Translations under genes and position numbers: made by a program | DNA from: Clostridia bacterium | GTDB taxonomy: Bacteria > Bacillota > Clostridia > UBA1381 > UBA9506 | Assembly (NCBI GenBank): GCA_017407515.1 | Contig: JAFQWH010000027.1 | Location: forward strand, 1 to 48,174 | DNA length: 48,174 nt | Direction of reading: 5' to 3' | Part shown: in pieces, positions 25,644-33,281 of the stretch | How the letters are laid out: the number at the start of each line of letters is the position of its first letter | Position numbering within the stretch: the stretch's first letter is position 1 | The notes under the pieces: model-generated | What the model was told of the DNA's origin: nothing | The model's database searches: none | What the model saw: the letters and a program-made list of their open reading frames with translations, nothing else

Positions 25644-25663
25644 GCCCTGACAAAAGTCAGAGC
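25644..25663 (-). other. Intercistronic hairpin between the two dehydrogenase genes
   Basis: Inverted repeat GCTCTGAC-TTTT-GTCAGGGC on the minus strand (8-bp stem with one G-T pair, four-base loop) in the 59-base gap between the zinc dehydrogenase and SDR genes. No T run follows. It could stabilise or process the mRNA or partly attenuate transcription. Confidence 0.5.
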
Positions 25664-25674
25664 CCATATGATTC

Positions 25675-26922
25675 TTATTTATGAGACAGAAGATAATCTT
25701 CTGCTTCCTTGCACCAGATGCCATTATTCTTTTCAACAATCTTAGCAATCTCACGGAGAACTTCATCATCGGATGTAGCAAAATCAGCGATTGCAGTCAT
25801 AGGCATATTGATGTTTATGTACACAAGCTTCTTACCGCCGGGAATTTTCGGCAGGTTCAGGGTAGTATCAATGATAGAATCAATACCGCCAACATGGGTA
25901 ATCATCATGGCAGGGTTGAGTTTACCCTCTTCCATCATCTTAACAGATTCAATCATATCATCTGTGTTACCACCGCTGGTACCAACAATGTGGGTAGAAG
26001 CGTAGTGAACATTATAGAAGTTAAATTCAGCAGAAAAAGCAGGATTGGTAGGACCTGCAAAGAAGTTTAAGCAACCGTCTTTACCCAGAATCTGGTCACC
26101 CATTTCAACAACAGGTTTAACCGGTGCAAATACAAATACGTCATCGTAGCCCTTGCCACCGGACAGTTCCATCATCTTCTCAACCGGGTTTTCAATGTTA
26201 CCGGTATTTAAATAAATCAGTTCAACGCCGTTTTTCTTAGCTTCTTCAACGGTTAAGATAGAAGCCGCACGGTCTAAGCGTGCCTGGTCAATATCAGTAA
26301 CAACCAACAGTTTCGGTTTTCTTTCGTTGTGGATAGCATAGTCAATCGCACCCAGACCCATGGGGCCAACGCCGGCTAAGATCGCCATGTTACCACCGAT
26401 AACAGTACCCATGTTGTGAACATAAGAACCAGCTTTTGTGTGGTAGTTTGCGTGGAACCCACCAACGATACAGCTCATAGGCTCAGCCAAAGAACCATAG
26501 AAGAAAGCTTCACCGTTGTAAGGAAGCAGGCAACCCAGTTCCATAACTTCGTTAGGAATAATAACGTAGGTTGAGCTACCGCCAACATACTGATAAGAAT
26601 AGCCGGGAGCAGCTAAAGAGCCCTTGTAGTTAATAGCCGGCTGAATGGCGAACTTCTGGCCTTCTTTATACTGACCCTGCCATTTAGAACCAACTTTAAC
26701 AATTTCACCACAGAATTCATGACCAATGATAGTAGGATTTTCGGCCACATCGTCAGGAACACGCTTGTGGTCACCACCCTGGATAGCTGCCTTGTAGGAA
26801 GACATACAGATGCTATCAGAGATAACATGAGCCAAAATTTCGCTGTCTTTAATTTCCGGTAATTCAAATTCTTCTAAACGTAAATCGTTTTTACCGTACA
26901 GTCTAACTGCCTTTGTTTTCAT
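25675..26922 (-). CDS. Zinc-binding dehydrogenase, L-sorbose-1-phosphate reductase (SorE)-like
   Basis: 415 residues of the medium-chain dehydrogenase family. Catalytic zinc ligands are visible as Cys39 in DSICMSSYK and His68-Glu69 in GHEFCGE, with a further Glu in SLAEPMSC. The four-cysteine structural zinc lobe is absent. The NAD(P) fold starts with AGVGPMGLGAIDYA near residue 183. Length and sequence are most like SorE-type reductases that interconvert L-sorbose-1-phosphate and glucitol-6-phosphate; related enzymes act on other polyol phosphates. The substrate is not certain. It is the first structural gene after the DeoR regulator, 46 bases downstream. Confidence 0.85.
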   Translation of the reverse strand: MKTKAVRLYGKNDLRLEEFELPEIKDSEILAHVISDSICMSSYKAAIQGGDHKRVPDDVAENPTIIGHEFCGEIVKVGSKWQGQYKEGQKFAIQPAINYKGSLAAPGYSYQYVGGSSTYVIIPNEVMELGCLLPYNGEAFFYGSLAEPMSCIVGGFHANYHTKAGSYVHNMGTVIGGNMAILAGVGPMGLGAIDYAIHNERKPKLLVVTDIDQARLDRAASILTVEEAKKNGVELIYLNTGNIENPVEKMMELSGGKGYDDVFVFAPVKPVVEMGDQILGKDGCLNFFAGPTNPAFSAEFNFYNVHYASTHIVGTSGGNTDDMIESVKMMEEGKLNPAMMITHVGGIDSIIDTTLNLPKIPGGKKLVYININMPMTAIADFATSDDEVLREIAKIVEKNNGIWCKEAEDYLLSHK

Positions 26923-26968
26923 AATATTTACACTCCATTTCCGCCACTATCGCGGCGTAATTTTTTTA

Positions 26969-27739
26969 CTAAATTATTTCCATGCCGGCTTCCTTTGCCG
27001 CTAAACGCAACGCATCATCCGGCTCTTGGTCTAACACTAAAACGTCAACGTCCTCCGGTCTGCAAAAGGTATAAGGCATGCTTTTGCCGATTTTTGTGGA
27101 GTCCATTAACACAATGGTCTTTTTCGCTTTTTTAATGACCTGTTGTTTTAATTTATATTCATCAAAGCTACCGTTTGTAAAGCCGTTTTCTAAGCTAAAG
27201 CAGCTGGCAGCCATAAATGCAATGTCAATGTTAATATCCTGAATGTGATCAAGGGCTCCGGCACCGGAAACGCACAGGTTATTGCGGTTTAACTCGCCGC
27301 CCACTAAATTCACCGTCGCACTTTTATTCTGCGACATTTCCAGGGCAACGTTAACGCCGTTGGTAATCACAGAAAACCGACCGCTATGTAGCCGTCTTGC
27401 AAGCTGCATCATGGTCGAGCCTGCATCAATAAAAATACTTCTGCCGGCTTCAGCCAGGGGTGCCGCTTTCTCGGCAATCTTTCTCTTTTTATCGGCATTT
27501 AGAATTTCACGCTGGGCATAGTCCCCTTCCACGTCCTGCAGAATGCTTCGTGACAAATGGCTTAAGGACTTGGCACCGCCTTTGATTTTAATGATTTTAT
27601 GCTCATTTTCCAGGTAGTCTAAATCTCTGCGGAGCGTCATGGACGAAACCCCGGGAAACAAGGCTTCAAGCTCATGAATACTGACTTCGTCTTTTTGCTC
27701 AATCAGCTCAAAAATAGCCTTTCGTCTGTCCTGCACCAA
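26969..27739 (-). CDS. DeoR/GlpR family transcriptional repressor
   Basis: 256 residues. An N-terminal winged helix-turn-helix (3-55, with SIHELEALFPGVSSMTLRRD) and a C-terminal sugar-phosphate-sensing domain (about 75-235) contain INGVNVALEM, VGGELN and MDSTKIGK, all typical of DeoR proteins. Members repress sugar or polyol catabolic operons and release DNA on binding a phosphorylated sugar. The first codon is TTG (27739) or GTG (27736), both after AGGTGG. It heads the dehydrogenase cluster and probably controls its own promoter, where palindromes are seen. No transporter gene accompanies it. Confidence 0.9.
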   Translation of the reverse strand: MVQDRRKAIFELIEQKDEVSIHELEALFPGVSSMTLRRDLDYLENEHKIIKIKGGAKSLSHLSRSILQDVEGDYAQREILNADKKRKIAEKAAPLAEAGRSIFIDAGSTMMQLARRLHSGRFSVITNGVNVALEMSQNKSATVNLVGGELNRNNLCVSGAGALDHIQDINIDIAFMAASCFSLENGFTNGSFDEYKLKQQVIKKAKKTIVLMDSTKIGKSMPYTFCRPEDVDVLVLDQEPDDALRLAAKEAGMEII

Positions 27740-27750
27740 CCGTCACCACC

Positions 27751-27795
27751 TAACACAATGTTAAAAATTCTCATACCTATGTTATTATATAACAT
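27751..27795 (-). promoter_or_regulatory. Palindromic operator-like sites of the DeoR-headed operon
   Basis: Two related inverted repeats: TAACACAATGTTA (27751-27763, 5-bp arms) and ATGTTAT-TAT-ATAACAT (27779-27795, perfect 7-bp arms). They share the half-site TGTTA. The second covers the -10 box, so a bound repressor would block transcription. Confidence 0.6.
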
Positions 27796-27812
27796 TTCCA
27801 TCATAACGTCAA
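27784..27812 (-). promoter_or_regulatory. SigA-type promoter of the DeoR-dehydrogenase operon
   Basis: On the minus strand TTGACG (27812-27807), 17 bases and a consensus TATAAT (27789-27784). Transcription would start near 27777, about 38 bases before the regulator gene, between the two palindromes. Confidence 0.8.
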
Positions 27813-27851
27813 GTGTTATTTGCTATTTTCTCACCTTTTTTTACACAAGAA

Positions 27852-27899
27852 AAAAAGCCGTTGTAAATCGGCGGATTCGCCAATTTATAACAGCCTTTT
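27852..27899 (-). terminator. Terminator after the Cys-rich gene
   Basis: Long hairpin of 22 paired positions with one mismatch and a few G-T pairs around a four-base loop, followed on the minus strand by a T run. It separates the Cys-rich gene from the DeoR operon. The other strand also ends in four T, so some bidirectional action is possible. Confidence 0.85.
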
Positions 27900-27941
27900 A
27901 TGACTTACTTTTTTGCCATGTAAAAAATTCACATTACGGTT

Positions 27942-28169
27942 TTAAAAACCTTTTTCCTCCCTGCAACAAGGACGTTCCCTGCCACAAGGCGGGCAGAACT
28001 CCTTCGGCGGTATTTCCGGGCACTTCTTCTCTGCCTCACAGCAGGACGGACACCGGTCTTTATGCTTTGGTTTTTCCTTTCTGTGAAACAACCGGCACAA
28101 CCCTCGCATTTCATCTTCCATGCAATCCAGACTGCGGCATAAATCACCTAAAACACCCTGTCGCTTCAT
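27942..28169 (-). CDS. Small cysteine-rich protein of unknown function
   Basis: 75 residues preceded by a perfect AGGAGG seven bases before the ATG, which supports real translation. Eleven cysteines: 11, 16, 25, 40, 43, 44, 50, 59, 62, 68 and 69. The C-terminal half is dominated by CPSCC, FCPPCG and PCC with many Lys, Glu and Pro; the N-terminal 30 residues could be helical. No signal peptide. The pattern suggests metal binding or disulfide cross-linking as in some spore coat proteins, but no family is recognised. It is last in the aroE group, 35 bases after the SGNH hydrolase gene, and is closed by a terminator. Confidence 0.7.
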   Translation of the reverse strand: MKRQGVLGDLCRSLDCMEDEMRGLCRLFHRKEKPKHKDRCPSCCEAEKKCPEIPPKEFCPPCGRERPCCREEKGF

Positions 28170-28204
28170 AAAACCTCCTGCTAAATTATATTCCTATTTT
28201 CAGT

Positions 28205-29299
28205 TTATTCCATAGCAGGTAAAAAGGTTACAAGGCCCAAAGCACGACGAAGAACGGGCAGAATTTCTCGTGTCATCAGGTAAAACCCTAAATCCGTGGG
28301 GTGACTTTTATCCACAGAGGGCATCTCCCGAACATCTTGGTCATAAAAACGGGTTCCGTCAACAAAAAAGACGTTTGTATCTCCACCGTTTCTGGCATTT
28401 AAATAGGTTTGCATAACCACATCGCGGCGTTTTTCGTCAGCTTCTACGCTGAGCCAACCGGAGCTTGGGCGGCTCACCATGACCACCGGTAAATCCGGTT
28501 TTCTCTCACGGATAATTTTAAAGAACGGCTCATGAGTTTGAATCAGGTGCTCTAAGGTCGGTGCATTGTGGTCGTAATCCATAACAAAGCAAGATAAATC
28601 AAGGCTTGCAATGAGCTCAGCGATATTCGCCTCGCCCTTGGCATTGCCGGAAAAACCCAGGTTAATCTGCTCAGCGTGGACCCGGGCTGCCAGCTGAGCC
28701 GCATGGCAGTTAGAGGGCCTTGACGCACAGCCGCCCTGGGTAATAGAGGAACCGTAAAACAGAATGGGTTTTAAGCCGTATGCCGGTGCCTGTTCTACCT
28801 TTGCACCACTAGAAAGTCCGATTTCCAAAGCTTCCAATCCGGCATAGAGGGGCAGATAAATTTTATATTCATGCATCCCCTCCGGCAAACGACAGGAAAG
28901 TTCAAATTCAAATTTTTGATTCTGAATATCTGTCGTTTCAGCCCGCAGATTTGATACAAGATGCTCCCCGTCTTGGCCACATAGCATCACATCAAAGCCT
29001 CCCTGACCGGTAAAAGGCATATGGGGCAGCAGAGAAAGAGGTCTATAACAACCTTTCAGCAAAATCGCCGTGCTGTTGGTACAGAACCGCACCACACCGC
29101 CTGCGGTACATTCTGCCAAAACCCTAACCGCATCTGTCACCTCTGACCGCATTCTGTCAGGTAGACGATATAAAAAAGTTTCGTTTTCTTTGTCCCAGGG
29201 GAAGCCTTCAAGCCCTAGCTGCTGAGGGCTATACATATCATAGGAAACCCCTGAAACAGAAAGGGTTTTAAAATTCTTATCAAGATCTGCAATATTCAT
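28205..29299 (-). CDS. SGNH/GDSL-type hydrolase
   Basis: 364 residues with an N-terminal beta domain (1-170) and a C-terminal SGNH hydrolase domain. Block I is LFYGSSITQG (Ser nucleophile), an Asn-containing block III follows in the middle, and the C-terminal block V is DKSHPTDLGF with the Asp-His pair. No signal peptide, so it is cytoplasmic. Related two-domain proteins are esterases or deacetylases of carbohydrates; the substrate is unknown. GGAGAG precedes the ATG, 12 bases after the DUF2156 gene. Confidence 0.85.
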   Translation of the reverse strand: MNIADLDKNFKTLSVSGVSYDMYSPQQLGLEGFPWDKENETFLYRLPDRMRSEVTDAVRVLAECTAGGVVRFCTNSTAILLKGCYRPLSLLPHMPFTGQGGFDVMLCGQDGEHLVSNLRAETTDIQNQKFEFELSCRLPEGMHEYKIYLPLYAGLEALEIGLSSGAKVEQAPAYGLKPILFYGSSITQGGCASRPSNCHAAQLAARVHAEQINLGFSGNAKGEANIAELIASLDLSCFVMDYDHNAPTLEHLIQTHEPFFKIIRERKPDLPVVMVSRPSSGWLSVEADEKRRDVVMQTYLNARNGGDTNVFFVDGTRFYDQDVREMPSVDKSHPTDLGFYLMTREILPVLRRALGLVTFLPAME

Positions 29300-29311
29300 G
29301 TTGTTCTCTCC

Positions 29312-30193
29312 TTATAATTTCTGTATTTGAACTGCGTTAAATTTATTTAAAAGCCTTACGGGGCGATAGGCAAGCTTTGCCTGTCTGAGACCGGCAAGCC
29401 CCATGTCTTCTTCCCTGTTAGCAAAGGGGAGTTCCGCCCACTCGTGGCTTAAAAATTCACTGTTAATAACGTTAAACAGCCCCCGGTAGTCTGCGGCAAA
29501 TTCCAGATGAACCAGCACCGTATCTTCCGAGACCTGCTCACCGATTGAAAAGGCAACAAGTGCATTGTCCATATAAATACCACCGCCCCGAACTGGCAGC
29601 TTATCAAAATTCTCTAATAGCCGCTTGGTTGCCTCCCGTGAGCCGCCGGACCATTTCAGCTCTTCCTTTTCCTCTGCCCACCGGTCATATAAGGAAAGAC
29701 ATGCCGGCATATCCGCCTGGGTTAAGGTTTTATAGGCATAGTCATATGTCTTTTTAAAAAAATTAAAATGGTTTCTTTTACTGTGCAAACTTTTGCCGGA
29801 TAAATGAATCAGCTTGTCTGTTTCGTAAATATAATCTGCATCATTTCTGTCCTCAACGAACGCAAAAGAGCCGGGAAATAGCACCTCTAACTCCTTAACC
29901 ATTTCCTCTGACAGATTGCGAAATACCGGCGTTAAACCCTCGCTTTTTATATAGTCTGAAACCTTGCGAATTGCCGCTTTGGTATCTCCGCTACCCACCG
30001 GGTAAGAAGCCGAAACCGGTCGCTTTGTCCCCTGAAAGAACAGCACCAGACAATCCTCCACCACATCGTAGGTAATGCCGTTTCCTCCCCAGATAAACAT
30101 ATTGGTAAAGTTATAGGTCGAATTGACTTGATTGTGTATATATTTTTGAAAGATAGGCTGTGCCATGATTGTTATTTCTTTTCGCTCAACCAT
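29312..30193 (-). CDS. DUF2156 (phosphatidylglycerol lysyltransferase C-terminal-like) protein
   Basis: 293 residues from the ATG at 30193, six bases after GGAG; the longer frame to 30292 overlaps aroE and is rejected. It is a soluble GNAT-like double domain of the DUF2156 family: an early YNFTNMFIWGG, the central LHSKRNHFNFFKKTYD, and a late FINREEDMGL-like stretch (FANREEDMGLAGLRQAK). The family resembles the aminoacyl-transfer domain of MprF, but these soluble versions have no established substrate. It starts 13 bases after aroE and is followed by the SGNH gene. Confidence 0.85.
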   Translation of the reverse strand: MVERKEITIMAQPIFQKYIHNQVNSTYNFTNMFIWGGNGITYDVVEDCLVLFFQGTKRPVSASYPVGSGDTKAAIRKVSDYIKSEGLTPVFRNLSEEMVKELEVLFPGSFAFVEDRNDADYIYETDKLIHLSGKSLHSKRNHFNFFKKTYDYAYKTLTQADMPACLSLYDRWAEEKEELKWSGGSREATKRLLENFDKLPVRGGGIYMDNALVAFSIGEQVSEDTVLVHLEFAADYRGLFNVINSEFLSHEWAELPFANREEDMGLAGLRQAKLAYRPVRLLNKFNAVQIQKL

Positions 30194-30206
30194 AATACGC
30201 TCCGTT

Positions 30207-31058
30207 TCATTTGTTATCACTTTCAAAATGCCTGAATAAGCCGTCGCAAATTTCTTCGCTGACGGTCTCGCCGGTGAACCGTTCAAAGGCATAGACCCCT
30301 TGATATAAAAGCATGCCCAAACCGTTCATCGTCATCGCCCCTGCCCTCTCTGCCTCCTCTAGGTAAAGGGTTTTGGTGGGGTTATAAATTAAGTCACAGC
30401 AAAGCATATTCTTATGATAGGGAAAATTTGCCGGAATGGGGCTTTTGTCTTTATGAGCACCCATACCAAGGGGCGTGCAATTTACGCAAATATCATACTG
30501 ACAGCTAACGTCCAGTCCTGTTTTAAGCTCTGTCCCAGCAAAATTCTTTGTCAGCTGACCAATTTCTTCTAAAGGATTCTCCTTTCGTGAAACAATAGTA
30601 ATGCTCGCCGCACCACCCTGGGCAAATTTATAGGAAAGTGTCCGAGCCGTTCCGCCGGTACCAAACAAGAGGATATGTTTCCCCTCTGCCGAAACACCCT
30701 TGCGTTTTAAGGACCGCATAAAACCAATACCGTCTGTATTACTGCCAATCCACTTTCCAGCTCGGTTCACCAAGGTGTTAACATTGCCCAGCTGCTTTGC
30801 ATCTTCATCAATTTCATCTATAAAAGAAAGGACATCAATTTTATAGGGTGCTGTTACATTAAAGCCTAAAAAACCCATATGCTTAGCACCCGCCAGCACA
30901 GAGCCGAGCTGCCCGGCTTCTTCAATTTGGAAGGCAAGATAGGCCATATCAAAGCCGGCTTTTTCTGCTAAATAGCCGTGAAGCCTCGGTGACAGGCTGT
31001 GGGACACCGGGTTTCCTAAAATACCGGCAAGCTTTGTCTTTGCTGTAATCTCTTTCAT
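30207..31058 (-). CDS. aroE: Shikimate dehydrogenase AroE
   Basis: Reduces 3-dehydroshikimate to shikimate with NADPH in aromatic amino acid synthesis. 283 residues, normal length. The substrate site starts with GNPVSHSLSPRLHG (residues 15-28) and NVTAPYK with the catalytic Lys follows near 66-72. The nucleotide motif is FGTGGTART, and NCTPLGM and GLGMLLYQG are also present. AGAGGA precedes the ATG. No promoter was found in the 36 bases between this gene and the upstream terminator, so expression may depend on readthrough. Confidence 0.95.
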   Translation of the reverse strand: MKEITAKTKLAGILGNPVSHSLSPRLHGYLAEKAGFDMAYLAFQIEEAGQLGSVLAGAKHMGFLGFNVTAPYKIDVLSFIDEIDEDAKQLGNVNTLVNRAGKWIGSNTDGIGFMRSLKRKGVSAEGKHILLFGTGGTARTLSYKFAQGGAASITIVSRKENPLEEIGQLTKNFAGTELKTGLDVSCQYDICVNCTPLGMGAHKDKSPIPANFPYHKNMLCCDLIYNPTKTLYLEEAERAGAMTMNGLGMLLYQGVYAFERFTGETVSEEICDGLFRHFESDNK

Positions 31059-31094
31059 AGTATGTCCTCTTTCTCAAACAGTTTTTCAAAACGC

Positions 31095-31141
31095 AAAAAA
31101 ACAGGAACATTTTGCGTTTGCGAAAATGCTCTCTGTTTTTT
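31095..31141 (-). terminator. Terminator after the lon-to-DUF212 gene run
   Basis: Minus-strand hairpin with outer stem AAAAACAG/CTGTTTTT, inner stem GCATTTT/AAAATG and GC/GC around an AAAC loop, ending in a T run. Located 10 bases after the DUF212 stop. Confidence 0.8.
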
Positions 31142-31150
31142 ATAAAATGT

Positions 31151-31606
31151 TTAAACCGGAAGATACATCAAAAGCCCGATAACCACACCTAAAATCGCAC
31201 CCACCGTTACTTCAAAGGGGCTATGGCCAATCAGCTCTTTTAAGCGTTTGCCAAACATTTCCGGTGCATCTTTTCCGAAATTATCAATAATATCGTTTAG
31301 AATTTCAGCCTGACGTCCGGTTTCCCGACGAACCCCCGAAGCATCATACATAACCACAAAGGAAAGCACAAAGCAAACAGCAAACAAAGGGGAAGCCAGA
31401 CCACATTCAAAGGCTACCGCCGTAGATAATGAGGTCACAAAAGAAGAATGGGAACTGGGCATACCGCCGGAGCCGATAATCCGTCGGAAGTCAAACCGCT
31501 TCTCTGTTATGCGTACAATAATAACTTTTAAAACCTGTGCAACCAACCAACCTAAAAGGGCTGTAATCAACACTTTATTTGACAAAAGTTCATAAATCTG
31601 TTCCAA
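31151..31606 (-). CDS. Divergent PAP2 family (DUF212) membrane protein
   Basis: 151 residues, probably starting at TTG 31606 after GGTGA. About four membrane segments. The motif GSGGMPSSHSSFVTSL (residues 45-60) and the later YDASGVRRETGRQAEILN are the DUF212/YuiD signature, related to acid phosphatase/haloperoxidase (PAP2) active sites. The family is proposed to act on lipid phosphates. It follows ispA directly, so a link with prenyl diphosphate metabolism is possible but unproven. Last gene of a long operon. Confidence 0.87.
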   Translation of the reverse strand: MEQIYELLSNKVLITALLGWLVAQVLKVIIVRITEKRFDFRRIIGSGGMPSSHSSFVTSLSTAVAFECGLASPLFAVCFVLSFVVMYDASGVRRETGRQAEILNDIIDNFGKDAPEMFGKRLKELIGHSPFEVTVGAILGVVIGLLMYLPV

Positions 31607-31644
31607 AACATATCACCGCTTTTGTTTTCAAGTCTTTTAATTTT

Positions 31645-32526
31645 TTACCGATCCCGTTGCAGGAGAAAATCTGCCAGACCTCTTAAAAAGTCTGCCTTTT
31701 CGCCGTAAGGCTCTAAGGTTTCAATAGCCATACGGGTATAGTCCTCCAACATTTTCTTGGACTGCTCTAAGCCATATAAGGTAACAAAGGTTGTTTTTTC
31801 ATTTTCGCTGTCACTGCCGATGGGCTTACCTAAAATCTCCGTTGTGCTCTCAACATCTAAAATATCGTCTTTAATCTGGAAGGCAACACCTAAATAACGG
31901 GCGAATTTTTCCATGTTTAAAACGTCTTCTTTTGTGCCACCGCCAACAATTGCACCTGCTTTTGCCGCTGCCATCATGAGGGCTCCGGTTTTGCAGATGT
32001 GCATAGCCATGAGCGTAACGGTATCAATTTCCGTTCCCTCGGATTCAAGGTCAATCACCTGTCCGCCAATCATACCCTCTGTGCCGGAAAGAGTAGCTAT
32101 AACCTTTAAAGCTTCCAGGGTTACTGCCGGGGAAGATTTAGAAAAATTAAGAGCTGTTTCAAAGGCACAGTTTAAGAGAGCGTCGCCTGCTAAAACCGCC
32201 ATCGCCTCACCGTAAACCACGTGGTTGGTAGGCTTACCGCGACGCAGGTCATCATCGTCCATGCACGGTAAATCGTCATGAATTAAGGAATAGGTATGTA
32301 TCATTTCCACAGCACAGGCAAAAGGCATTGCCTCCTCTATGTCGCCGCCGAAAAGCTCAGCACACGCTCCGCAAAGCACAGGACGAATCCGTTTGCCACC
32401 GGAAAACAAGCTGTATTCCATAGCATCATAAACTGTTCTCTGATGATTTTCCTTTTTCGCAAAAAATTTCTGTAATGACTGGTTAGCCAGATTTATTTTG
32501 GCTTCAAATTCCGCTAAAAAATCCAT
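31645..32526 (-). CDS. ispA: Farnesyl/geranylgeranyl diphosphate synthase
   Basis: 293 residues of the short-chain trans-prenyltransferase family, which condenses isopentenyl diphosphate with allylic diphosphates. The first aspartate-rich motif is in LIHDDLPCMDDDDLRRG (about 82-98) and the second is QIKDDILDVE; GGKRIRP and the GGQ motif are also present. Start after CGGAGG. It sits directly after xseB, the usual xseB-ispA arrangement in Bacillota. Product length is not certain from sequence, but farnesyl diphosphate is typical of this group. Confidence 0.94.
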   Translation of the reverse strand: MDFLAEFEAKINLANQSLQKFFAKKENHQRTVYDAMEYSLFSGGKRIRPVLCGACAELFGGDIEEAMPFACAVEMIHTYSLIHDDLPCMDDDDLRRGKPTNHVVYGEAMAVLAGDALLNCAFETALNFSKSSPAVTLEALKVIATLSGTEGMIGGQVIDLESEGTEIDTVTLMAMHICKTGALMMAAAKAGAIVGGGTKEDVLNMEKFARYLGVAFQIKDDILDVESTTEILGKPIGSDSENEKTTFVTLYGLEQSKKMLEDYTRMAIETLEPYGEKADFLRGLADFLLQRDR

Positions 32527-32548
32527 AGTAACCTCCGTTTATTATCGT

Positions 32549-32770
32549 TTATGCAAAAGGTGTTTCCGTAACTTCGCCGTCTTCCGACTGCATCAGACGT
32601 GTTACCTTTTGTTCTGCCCGGTCTAAAATTTCCTGACATTCCTTTGTAAGCTTAACACCGGTTTCAAACAGGCTAAGTGCCCGTTCTAAGTCCGGCTGGC
32701 CTTGTTCTAATTCCTCCACCACGCGGCTAAGCTCTTCCATTTTTGTTTCAAAGCTTTTCTTCTCAGCCAT
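32549..32770 (-). CDS. xseB: Exodeoxyribonuclease VII small subunit
   Basis: 73 residues with the family pattern SFETKMEELSRVVEELEQGQ, DLERALSLFETGVKL and a following CQEIL. XseB multimers bind XseA to form exonuclease VII, which degrades single-stranded DNA. AAGGAGG precedes the ATG, 20 bases after trmL. The large subunit xseA, usually immediately upstream, is not in this window. Confidence 0.93.
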   Translation of the reverse strand: MAEKKSFETKMEELSRVVEELEQGQPDLERALSLFETGVKLTKECQEILDRAEQKVTRLMQSEDGEVTETPFA

Positions 32771-32790
32771 AACAGCCTCCTTGTAAAAAC

Positions 32791-33279
32791 TTATTCATAC
32801 TGGGTCAAATGCCCGCAGGATTCCATATCCTGATAGTCCAGTTGCCGGAGTGCTTCGTATAAAACAATGGCAACAGCATTGGATAAATTCAAAGAGCGAA
32901 TCTCTGAAAGCATGGGAATCCGTACACAGGATTCATAGTTTTCGTGCAAAAGGTCTTCCGGCAAACCCTTGGTTTCTTTACCGAAGAAAAGATAATCTCC
33001 ATCTTGGTACTCAGCATCCGAATGCCGCTTTTTTGCCTTCGTGGAGCAGAAGTAGTAAGTGCCGGGGCATTTTGCAAAAAAATCGTCTAAATTTTCGTAA
33101 TACCGAATGTCAAGCTCGTGCCAGTAATCCAGACCGGCACGCTTTAATTTTTTATCGTCAATGGTAAAACCCATGGGCTTTATAATATGTAAAACGCTGC
33201 CCGTTGCACGGCAGGTACGGGCAATGTTCCCCGTATTCTGCGGAATTTCCGGCTCTACCAAAACAATGTTCATCGCCAA
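32791..33279 (-). CDS. trmL: tRNA (cytidine(34)-2'-O)-methyltransferase TrmL
   Basis: 162 residues of the SPOUT superfamily, which methylates the wobble position of certain leucine tRNAs. Diagnostic are VLVEPEIPQNTGNIARTCRA at the N-terminus, LFFGKETKGLP in the middle and the trefoil-knot RIPMLSEIRSLNLSNAVAI near the end. Start choice: TTG at 33279 lies eight bases after AGGAAG, which is inside the end of the preceding gene; the ATG at 33273 is two codons later with longer spacing. It is tightly coupled to the aminotransferase gene (two-base gap). Confidence 0.93.
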   Translation of the reverse strand: MAMNIVLVEPEIPQNTGNIARTCRATGSVLHIIKPMGFTIDDKKLKRAGLDYWHELDIRYYENLDDFFAKCPGTYYFCSTKAKKRHSDAEYQDGDYLFFGKETKGLPEDLLHENYESCVRIPMLSEIRSLNLSNAVAIVLYEALRQLDYQDMESCGHLTQYE

Positions 33280-33281
33280 GG

